Positions 7,892 to 14,174 of a DNA stretch of 59,738 nt are shown here, in pieces (the first letter of the stretch is position 1; every line of letters begins with the position of its first letter). This DNA is from Amycolatopsis echigonensis (GTDB lineage: Bacteria; Actinomycetota; Actinomycetes; Mycobacteriales; Pseudonocardiaceae), in contig NZ_JACJHR010000056.1 in the NCBI RefSeq assembly GCF_014174495.1, positions 1 through 59,738 on the forward strand, written 5' to 3'. The notes under the pieces are model-generated. The model ran no database searches, was not told where the DNA came from, and saw nothing but the letters and a program-made list of their open reading frames with translations. The translations under genes were made by a program, and so were the position numbers.

Positions 7892-9537
7892 GCCACTCCT
7901 TCCAGCGACGCCGCCTCGACCAGCACTGGCTGTCCCGACGGGCTCAGCCGGATCAGCTGGCTCCGCCGCAGCCCTTCGTCCCGCTCCGGGAAGTCCGTCC
8001 GCACGTGACATCCCCGCGATTCCGTCCGCCGCTCCGCCGCGGCGAGCAACGCCTGTGCCACCACGGTGAGCGCCGCGTCCTCAACCGCGCGGTGCGTCCA
8101 CAACGGACTGTCCTTTGTCGACAAATCGAGCACCGATCCGGCGGCGGCGAGCCCGTCCGCGTCCCGGCCGATCGCCGCGTACCGGCTCATGACCCGTTGC
8201 AGCGCATCACGTTCCGCCGTCGGCGCGACTGTCCTTGCCGGAATCCGGCCGCGCGAAGGATCCGGCAGCAACCCAGCGGCCAGATCCGCGGCGACCGCCT
8301 CAGCGGTCCGCTGCCCCACGACCAAACCTTCGAGAAGACTGTTGGACGCCAGCCGGTTCGCCCCGTGCAGCCCGGTCCTAGCCACCTCGCCCGCCGCGTA
8401 CAGTCCGCGCACGGTCGAGCGTCCGTCCACAGTGGCCACCACGCCGCCGCACGCGAAGTGCGCCGCCGGAGTCACCGGGATCGCGTCCACCGCCGGGTCG
8501 ATCCCGAGCACCGCGCACGCCGCGTGCACCGTCGGGAACCGCTTCGCGAAGCCCGGAATGCCAGTGGCGTCAAGGAAAACGTGATCGTCGATGCCACCGG
8601 GAGCCAAGGCCTGCCTCCGGGTGATCGCCGCCGCGACGACGTCACGGGGAGCCAGATCGCCGAGCGGATGCACCCCGGCCATCACCGACGCGCCCGCACC
8701 GTCCACGAGCGTCGCACCCTCGCCGCGGACCGCCTCCGTGACGAGCGGACACCGTCCGCGCGCGCCCGGCGTGTACAGCACAGTCGGGTGGAACTGCACG
8801 AACTCGATGTCGGCCACCGCCGCGCCGGCGCGCAACGCGAGCGCCAGCCCGTCACCGGTCGCGATCTCCGGGTTGGAGGTCGCCTGGTACAGCTGCCCGA
8901 ACCCGCCGCTGGCCAGCACCACCGCGGACGCGCGCACGACGCCCGGGACGCCGTTGCGGTCGAGCACCGTCACTCCGGCCACCTCGCCCGCGGCCGTGCG
9001 CAGCGCATCGACCGCGATGTGGTGCTCCAGAACTGGAATCCGCCGCTCACCAGCCTGCGCGACCAATGCGCGCTCGACTTCGGCACCGGTCGCGTCGCCG
9101 CCCGCGTGGATCACCCGGAACGCACTGTGCCCGCCCTCGCGAGCGCGCGACAGCCCACCCGAGCCGTGGTCGAACACCGCACCGTTGTGCCGCAGCTCGG
9201 TGACAGCGGCCGGACCACCGCTAACGATCGACCTCACGGCGTCCTCGTCGCAGAGCCCGGCTCCCGCGGTGAGCGTGTCAGCCGTGTGCTTCTCGACCGT
9301 GTCGCCCTCGTCGCGCTCACCGTCGAGCACCACGGCCACGCCGCCCTGCGCCCACCGGGTGTTGCCGTCGGCGACCGCCGCCTTCGTTACGACCAGCACG
9401 TGCAGCCCCAGTTCACGGGCCCGCAGCGCCGCGGACAGCCCCGCCACGCCGCTGCCGATCACCACGACGTCGGCCCGTGCCTCCCAGCGCGGATCTGGTG
9501 AGGTTTTCGCCTGATCGGCGTTAACTAGGCCGCTCAT
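7888..9537 (-). CDS. nadB: L-aspartate oxidase
   Basis: 549 aa. FAD enzyme that oxidises L-aspartate to iminoaspartate for NadA. The N-terminal dinucleotide-binding motif is VIGSGVAGLSAAL. The flavoprotein signature includes NTRWAQGGVAVVL, and the succinate dehydrogenase/fumarate reductase-like region has HFACGGVVATVDG followed by GLYAAGEVARTGLHGANRLASNS. The ATG at 9537 overlaps the nadA stop (ATGA) and the end overlaps nadC, giving a tightly coupled nadA-nadB-nadC operon. The N-terminal extension of the open frame beyond 9537 has no family similarity. Confidence 0.96.
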   Translation of the reverse strand: MSGLVNADQAKTSPDPRWEARADVVVIGSGVAGLSAALRARELGLHVLVVTKAAVADGNTRWAQGGVAVVLDGERDEGDTVEKHTADTLTAGAGLCDEDAVRSIVSGGPAAVTELRHNGAVFDHGSGGLSRAREGGHSAFRVIHAGGDATGAEVERALVAQAGERRIPVLEHHIAVDALRTAAGEVAGVTVLDRNGVPGVVRASAVVLASGGFGQLYQATSNPEIATGDGLALALRAGAAVADIEFVQFHPTVLYTPGARGRCPLVTEAVRGEGATLVDGAGASVMAGVHPLGDLAPRDVVAAAITRRQALAPGGIDDHVFLDATGIPGFAKRFPTVHAACAVLGIDPAVDAIPVTPAAHFACGGVVATVDGRSTVRGLYAAGEVARTGLHGANRLASNSLLEGLVVGQRTAEAVAADLAAGLLPDPSRGRIPARTVAPTAERDALQRVMSRYAAIGRDADGLAAAGSVLDLSTKDSPLWTHRAVEDAALTVVAQALLAAAERRTESRGCHVRTDFPERDEGLRRSQLIRLSPSGQPVLVEAASLEGVA

Positions 9538-10544
9538 TCCCCACCGCCAGGCTGCCCGATTTCGATCATCCGCTGCACCGACGCGCGGGCCCGCGAGGCC
9601 GTCTGCGGGTCGACGTGGACCTCGTCCGCGCCCTCGGTGAGGCTCCGCAGCAGCGCGGCCGGGGTGATCATCTTCATGTACCGGCACGACGCCCGGTCGT
9701 TCACCGCGCGGAAGTCGATCTCCGGCGCGGCCTTGCGCAGCTGGTGGATCATGCCGATCTCGGTGGCCACGAGCACCGAGGTCGCCTTGGTGTCGCGCGC
9801 CGCGTGGACCATGTCGCCGGTGGAGAGGATCTTGACCCGCTCCGGGGCCACCGCGCCCTCGCCGGCCAGGTAAAGCGCCGACGTCGCGCAGCCGCATTCG
9901 GGGTGGATGAACAGGTCGGCGTCCGGGTTCTCCTCAGCCTGCGCGGCCAGCTCAGCCCCGTTGATGCCGGCGTGCACGTGGCACTCCCCGGCCCAGACGT
10001 GCATGTTCTCGCGCCCGGTCACGCGCTTGACGTGCGCGCCGAGGAACTGGTCCGGCAGGAAGAGAACTTCCTGGTCAGCCGGGATGGACGCGACCACGTC
10101 GACCGCGTTCGACGACGTGCAGCAGATGTCCGTCTCGGCCTTGACCTCGGCCGTCGTGTTCACGTACGAGACGACCACCGCGCCCGGGTGCTCGGACTTC
10201 CACTCGCGCAGCTGGGCGCCGGTGATGGAGTCGGCGAGCGAGCAGCCGGCCCGTGCGTCCGGGATCAGCACCGTCTTCTCCGGGGCCAGGATCTTCGCGG
10301 TCTCGGCCATGAAGTGCACGCCGCAGAAGACGATGGTGGACGCGTCGCTGCTGGCCGCGATGCGGCTGAGCGCCAGCGAGTCGCCGGTGAAGTCCGCGAT
10401 GTCCTGGATCTCCGGGACCTGGTAGTTGTGCGCGAGCAGCACCGCGTCGCGTTTGCGGGCGAGCTCCCGCACGCGGGCCGCCCAGTCCGCGTCCGCCTCG
10501 ACCCCGCCGTAGGGAGTCAGGTCCTGGTCAAGCGTGGTGGTCAT
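9534..10544 (-). CDS. nadA: Quinolinate synthase
   Basis: 336 aa. Condenses iminoaspartate with dihydroxyacetone phosphate to quinolinate using a [4Fe-4S] cluster. Cluster cysteines are visible in DARAGCSLADS, TDICCTSSNAVDV and HPECGCATSAL. The N-terminal AHNYQVPEIQDIADFTGDSLALSR is typical of the family. It is the first gene of nadABC, reads away from nrtR, and has a GAGAGG ribosome site before the ATG at 10544. The 89-bp spacer to nrtR holds a palindrome with central -10-like sequence, so repression by NrtR is likely. Confidence 0.96.
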   Translation of the reverse strand: MTTTLDQDLTPYGGVEADADWAARVRELARKRDAVLLAHNYQVPEIQDIADFTGDSLALSRIAASSDASTIVFCGVHFMAETAKILAPEKTVLIPDARAGCSLADSITGAQLREWKSEHPGAVVVSYVNTTAEVKAETDICCTSSNAVDVVASIPADQEVLFLPDQFLGAHVKRVTGRENMHVWAGECHVHAGINGAELAAQAEENPDADLFIHPECGCATSALYLAGEGAVAPERVKILSTGDMVHAARDTKATSVLVATEIGMIHQLRKAAPEIDFRAVNDRASCRYMKMITPAALLRSLTEGADEVHVDPQTASRARASVQRMIEIGQPGGGE

Positions 10545-10608
10545 GTCTTCGGCCCTCTCGACTTTCGCCGGCCTGGCGAACCGGATCGACCCCGGTTCCG
10601 CCCCATCC

Positions 10609-10633
10609 GGTTTTCGCCTTATAATCGAAAACC
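10609..10633. promoter_or_regulatory. Palindromic operator with embedded TATAAT between nrtR and nadA
   Basis: A perfect inverted repeat, ggttttcg - 9 nt - cgaaaacc. Its spacer contains TATAAT (10620-10625), 8 nt before the nrtR GTG at 10634, so nrtR is probably transcribed as a leaderless mRNA from inside the site. The core TTATAA is itself symmetrical and could serve as a -10 region for nadA on the other strand. This placement fits autoregulation plus control of nadABC by NrtR; binding is inferred. Confidence 0.65.
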
Positions 10634-11332
10634 GTGCGAAGCCATCTTAACACCCGAGCCCCCCTAGCCCACGAGGTTCTGGCGGCAGTCCTTCAAGTGC
10701 GCTCGGACACACTGCGCGTGCTGCTGTGGCGCCGAGCGCTCGATCCGCACCTCGGCCGCTGGTCGCTTCCCGGCGGCCGGCTGCGCCCCGACGAGGACGT
10801 CGAGACGTCGATCCGGCGCCAGCTCGCGGAGAAGGTGGACGTGCGCCAGCTGAAGCACGTGGAGCAGCTCGCCGTGTTCAGCGCACCCGACCGCGTCCCC
10901 GGTCCGCGGGTCGTGGCCACCGCGTTCCTCGGCCTGGTCCCCTCCGACGTCGACCCGGCGGTCCCCGAAGACACCGAGTGGCACGACGTGGACGCCCTGC
11001 CGCGCACCGCGTTCGACCACGAGGCGATCGTGCTGCGCGCCCGCGACCGGTTGCGGTCGAAATTGAGCTACACCAACCTGGGTTTCGCACTGGCCCCCGA
11101 GGAATTCACCATCTCCGCGTTAAGGGGGCTGTACTCCGCCGCACTCGGCTACAAGGTGTCCGCGACAAATCTTCAACGGGTACTTCAGCGACGTGGTTTG
11201 CTCATCCCCACCGGACACACCGCCGCCCCCGGCCGCACCGGCGGACGACCTGCGGCGCTGTTTTCTTTCGCCGCGAAAGACATGCACATCACCGACCCTT
11301 TCGCCGTCCTGAAGCCCCCGCCGCGACGGTAA
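10634..11332 (+). CDS. nrtR: NrtR, Nudix-related transcriptional regulator of NAD synthesis
   Basis: 232 aa. Residues 10-145 form a Nudix domain with SLPGGRLRPDEDVETSIRR. The catalytic REUxEE signature is degenerate (RRQLAEK), as in regulators that bind rather than hydrolyse ADP-ribose-type ligands. Residues 155-225 form the NrtR winged helix (FTISALRGLYSAALG, NLQRVLQRRGLL, GRPAALFSF). It is divergent from nadABC with an operator-like palindrome in between. No ribosome-binding site precedes the GTG, consistent with leaderless translation. Confidence 0.88.
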   Translation: MRSHLNTRAPLAHEVLAAVLQVRSDTLRVLLWRRALDPHLGRWSLPGGRLRPDEDVETSIRRQLAEKVDVRQLKHVEQLAVFSAPDRVPGPRVVATAFLGLVPSDVDPAVPEDTEWHDVDALPRTAFDHEAIVLRARDRLRSKLSYTNLGFALAPEEFTISALRGLYSAALGYKVSATNLQRVLQRRGLLIPTGHTAAPGRTGGRPAALFSFAAKDMHITDPFAVLKPPPRR

Positions 11333-11374
11333 ACACGAACTGCGCCGGGGCTCGGCAGCCCGTACCGTGGACGC

Positions 11375-12091
11375 GTGACCGAGCCAGAGCAATGCCCCAG
11401 CGGAACGGCGACACTGCCGTTGTTCCCGCTGCAAACGGTGCTGCTCCCCGGTACGCACCTGCCGCTGCACATCTTCGAACCGCGCTACCGGCAGCTGACC
11501 GCGGACCTGGTCACCGGCACCGTCCCGGAGCACGAGTTCGGCGTGGTCGCCCTGCGCGCGCCACTCGTTCGCGAGGTCAGTGGTCTGGACCATGTGTACA
11601 GCGTGGGCTGCAGCACGATCCTGCGCGAAGCGAAACGCCTCCCCGACGGCCGCTACGACGTAGTCACGCGCGCCGCCCGCCGCTTCCGCCTGCGCGAACT
11701 GCACCGAGCGTCCGCGCCCTACCTGATGGGCGTGGTCGACTGGCTCCCTGACGGCCCAGTCCCCGCCACAGCGGTATCGACAGCCCGCCGACTAGCCGAA
11801 GTAGCCCGAAGCGCCCACCAGCGATACTGCGAAGCCGCCTGGCACGCAGACGACTGGCACCCCCCACACGACGACGCCGACCTGGGCGAACTCGCCTACC
11901 AGCTAGCCGCAGACTGCCTGCTCCCGCTGGAAGACCGGCAACTGCTGCTGGAGGAAACGCACCCGCTTCGCCGCCTGCGCATAGTCTGCCGCCTGCTCAC
12001 CCGAGAAGCCGGTTTCCTGGAAACCCTGGGCGCGGTGCCGCTGCCGCCGACCGAACTGGCGACCTTCAGCAAGCCCGCAGACCTGAACTAG
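11375..12091 (+). CDS. LON peptidase substrate-binding domain protein
   Basis: 238 aa made only of the Lon N-terminal (PUA-like) domain, without ATPase or protease parts. The start LPLFPLQTVLLPGTHLPLHIFEPRYRQL is the hallmark of this family; RRFRLREL and the C-terminal helical part complete it. Its biochemical role is unsettled. The GTG at 11375 sits 42 nt after nrtR on the same strand, so they may be co-transcribed. It converges on the DUF2567 gene with two repeat elements in between. Confidence 0.85.
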   Translation: MTEPEQCPSGTATLPLFPLQTVLLPGTHLPLHIFEPRYRQLTADLVTGTVPEHEFGVVALRAPLVREVSGLDHVYSVGCSTILREAKRLPDGRYDVVTRAARRFRLRELHRASAPYLMGVVDWLPDGPVPATAVSTARRLAEVARSAHQRYCEAAWHADDWHPPHDDADLGELAYQLAADCLLPLEDRQLLLEETHPLRRLRIVCRLLTREAGFLETLGAVPLPPTELATFSKPADLN

Positions 12092-12115
12092 CCGCCCGCC
12101 TGGCGCTCCGCTCCC

Positions 12116-12169
12116 TCCGTGAGGGACCCCTTCACGGACTCAGATTCCCTCAATGAGTCCTTCACGGAC
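12116..12169. repeat. Degenerate copy of the gtgaaggg palindrome at a convergent junction
   Basis: The right half, gattccctcaatgagtcc followed by ttcacgga, is close to the right arm of the perfect palindromes near 35.3 and 46.7 kb. The left half has diverged to ccgtgagggaccccttcacgg, which is itself an imperfect small hairpin. It lies 25 nt after the LON-domain gene and may act as its terminator. A further 16-bp block, cccaccgccacattgg (12190-12205), resembles one arm of the hairpin after asnB. Confidence 0.6.
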
Positions 12170-12270
12170 CCCGCCGCCGCCGCAACGCACCCACCGCCAC
12201 ATTGGGGTGCCACCCGCACGCCGCGAACCCCACGCGACCCCTACCCAAGCCGCGCACCCCACTCACCAAC

Positions 12271-12475
12271 CGCCACCGACGCACCCAACAGTCGAGGCAC
12301 CCACACCACCCCCGCACCCCGATACGAAGCCTCCCCTGCGGTCTGGGGGTGCTTGTCAAGGCATCTTTCCCGCCTTGACAAGCACCCCCAGACCGTCAGC
12401 ACAATTAAGCTTCGGGGTGCCCCAACGAGGCCCACGTGCAACGTCGCCGCCAGGCGACGAGCCGAAAGGACCTAA
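12271..12475. repeat. Copy 2 of the hairpin intergenic element
   Basis: Most of the 391-bp gap 12092-12482 is repeat. The core is a perfect 23-bp stem (12340-12362 with 12372-12394) around the 9-nt loop atctttccc. It is flanked by an outer pair gcaccccgatacgaagc / gcttcggggtgc, which anneals with a 5-nt bulge, and by a small 3' hairpin cgtcgcc-gcca-ggcgacg (12442-12459). The element ends about 8 nt from the stop codon of the minus-strand DUF2567 gene. It may be a 3'-UTR structure or bidirectional terminator. Compare copies at 1-90 and 40973-41172. Confidence 0.9.
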
Positions 12476-12482
12476 GAACAAC

Positions 12483-13082
12483 TCACCCCAACCGCCGCCC
12501 AAGATCCTCGCGGCCGTTCCACGCGGTCATCAACGCGTAAACCAAACACGTCACCAACGGCGCGGCCAGCACCACCCACCCGGTCTCGATCCGAGGCGCC
12601 TGCTCGAGCACCGCCCCCAACGCAGGCGGCGCGTCCACCGAATACTTCGAATTGGCGAACGCGGGCCCCATCTGCGTCCCCAGCCAAGCCGCCACCAACG
12701 CCCCGCCAGCAGCGGCCACCAGCACCACCGGCCCGCGCCGCTCCCGCAGGAACCACACCACCAGCCCGATCAGCAACCCGGTGGCCATCGCCAGAAACCC
12801 GAACACCGCCAGATCGTCGAACCGATGCCAGCTCTCCAACTCCAAAGGCGCCAGCTGGCCGTTCGTGCCGATCACCCGCACCCGCTCAGCCGGAGCCAGC
12901 AGAGACCACAGCCAGCCCATCGGAATCCCCAGCAACGCAGCCGTCGAGAGAACGCTCACCGCGGGCAGCAGATCAGCCTTCACCACCACGCGAGGACGCT
13001 GCGGCGGAAACAACACCGGCACCGACCAACCCTCAGCCACCGCTGACGACCGATGCGCCGCCTTGCCCGCGGAATCGACCAC
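12483..13082 (-). CDS. DUF2567 integral membrane protein
   Basis: 199 aa with four predicted membrane segments: AVSVLSTAALLGIPMGWLW, VFGFLAMATGLLIGLVVWF, VVLVAAAGGALVAAWLG, and one near 165-185. The periplasmic-looking loop QLAPLELESWHRFDDLAVF and the later FANSKYSVDAPPALGAVLEQAPR are typical of the actinobacterial DUF2567 family, whose role is unknown. A homologue near the nad/bio genes is also found, from memory, in mycobacteria. It lies 284 nt downstream of bioD behind a large structured element. Confidence 0.75.
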   Translation of the reverse strand: MVDSAGKAAHRSSAVAEGWSVPVLFPPQRPRVVVKADLLPAVSVLSTAALLGIPMGWLWSLLAPAERVRVIGTNGQLAPLELESWHRFDDLAVFGFLAMATGLLIGLVVWFLRERRGPVVLVAAAGGALVAAWLGTQMGPAFANSKYSVDAPPALGAVLEQAPRIETGWVVLAAPLVTCLVYALMTAWNGREDLGRRLG

Positions 13083-13159
13083 CCGAGGCTCCCTTCCCTG
13101 CGCGTGCGTTCCCTGCGAGTGTGCGGGACCGAGAGTAACTGGTTGTGCTCCGTTGTATG

Positions 13160-13213
13160 GCCGCGACTCCGTGTTGGATTGCCGCGACTCGGTGTTGGAT
13201 TGCCGCGACTCCG
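13160..13213. repeat. 21-bp tandem repeat, about 2.5 copies
   Basis: gccgcgactccgtgttggatt (13160-13180) is repeated at 13181-13201 with one change (actc-g) and begins again at 13202. The third unit runs into gccgcgac-tcc-gtcgcggc, an 8-bp-arm hairpin (13203-13220). It adjoins the nested stem-loop at 13222-13313 in the gap upstream of the DUF2567 gene. Confidence 0.85.
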
Positions 13214-13221
13214 TCGCGGCG

Positions 13222-13313
13222 GAGAAATCGCCTTTATCCGGTTTCTTCCCTCCCGATCCGCTCGGCCTGGGGGCCGAGCGGATCGCTCAGTCCAGAAACC
13301 GGGGCGATTTCTC
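13222..13313. repeat. Nested long stem-loop between bioD and the DUF2567 gene
   Basis: The outer arms are gagaaatcgcc + tttat + ccggtttct (13222-13246) and agaaaccgg + ggcgatttctc (13294-13313), giving 11 and 9 bp of pairing with a 5-nt bulge. Inside is a perfect 13-bp hairpin, gatccgctcggcc-tggg-ggccgagcggatc (13255-13284). It could terminate bioD transcription, act as an mRNA processing or stability element, or be an inserted repeat. Confidence 0.8.
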
Positions 13314-13366
13314 GTGCCGGGCAAGTGAGGACGTCAAGTGCCGGAGCTGAGTGCGGGAAAGAAGGG

Positions 13367-14089
13367 TTAGTTCTGGGTGGAGGCGGCGGTGAAGGCTTCC
13401 GGGTCGAACTCTCCGCCGAACCACGGCGACAGGCCTTGGCGGGCTTGTTCGACGAAGGTGTCGGGGTCCGCGGCGCCCAGTCCGGCCGGGAGGGCGCCCA
13501 GCAAGGGAGCACCGGCGGCCACGGGGAGGTCGTGGAGGTTTTCCAGGGAGGCCAGGTCCGGATCAGCGGGCCAGGAGCCGATGATGACGCCCACGACGTT
13601 CAACCCGCGCCGAGTGGCGACCTCGGCGGTCAGGGCAGTCGTGTTGAGCGTGCCCAGTCCGGCTTGCGCGACGAGAACCACCGGCGCGCCCAGCGACCAC
13701 GCGACATCCGCCAGCGTGCTCCCCTGCGGATCGAACCGCACCAGCAGCCCGCCCGCGCCCTCGACCAGGGTCAGATCGTGCTCCGCGTCCAGCTCGCTGG
13801 CCGCGGCGGCGATCTCGCCGGGCCCGACGGTCGGGAGCCCGGAGCGGCGGGACGCGGCTTCCGGCGACAGCGGATCCGGGTAGCGCCGCAGCTCGCGGAT
13901 CGTCAGGTCCTTGCCTGCCATCCGCACCACCTCGGCGAGGTCGCCGTCCTCGCCGGGGAGCACGCCGGTCTGCGCGGGTTTCAGCACCGCGACGCGTTGC
14001 CCCTGCGCGAGGGCCAGCGCCGCGATCGCCGCGGTGGCGACCGTTTTGCCGACGTCGGTCCCGGTTCCGGTCATCACGAGCGTCGTCAC
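13367..14089 (-). CDS. bioD: Dethiobiotin synthetase
   Basis: 240 aa. ATP-dependent closure of the ureido ring of dethiobiotin from 7,8-diaminopelargonate and CO2/bicarbonate. The P-loop is GTGTDVGKT (residues 8-16), followed by LKPAQTG and LVEGAGGLLVRF, both standard for BioD. The GTG at 14089 lies about 9 nt after a -10 box, suggesting a leaderless mRNA. It is on the same strand as the SulP-carbonic anhydrase gene and bioA; bioB and bioF are not in the window. Confidence 0.93.
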   Translation of the reverse strand: MTTLVMTGTGTDVGKTVATAAIAALALAQGQRVAVLKPAQTGVLPGEDGDLAEVVRMAGKDLTIRELRRYPDPLSPEAASRRSGLPTVGPGEIAAAASELDAEHDLTLVEGAGGLLVRFDPQGSTLADVAWSLGAPVVLVAQAGLGTLNTTALTAEVATRRGLNVVGVIIGSWPADPDLASLENLHDLPVAAGAPLLGALPAGLGAADPDTFVEQARQGLSPWFGGEFDPEAFTAASTQN

Positions 14090-14097
14090 GAGCCATC

Positions 14098-14125
14098 AAG
14101 ATATTGACGTGCTCCCCGATGTCAA
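14098..14125 (-). promoter_or_regulatory. Promoter of bioD
   Basis: Read on the minus strand: TTGACA (14125-14120), a 16-nt spacer, then TATCTT (14103-14098), 8 nt before the GTG start. The -35 and a second ttgac copy form an inverted repeat, ttgac (14104-14108) / gtcaa (14121-14125), spanning the spacer, a possible binding site for a biotin regulator. The assignment is by motif only. Confidence 0.5.
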
Positions 14126-14174
14126 CACTCGGGGTTCCCTCGCGCGCACCCGAGGGCGCGCGCGAGGGCCCGGG

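Noticed and set aside
12271..12475. Interpreting the hairpin element as a transposon-derived MITE
   Set aside because: No flanking target-site duplication and no matching terminal repeats of an IS are visible, and the stem changes are compensated; left open pending a genome search.
12092..12482. Open frames through the repeat-filled gap after the LON-domain gene
   Set aside because: They are Pro/His/Thr-rich translations of the repeat and its palindromes, present in several frames on both strands.
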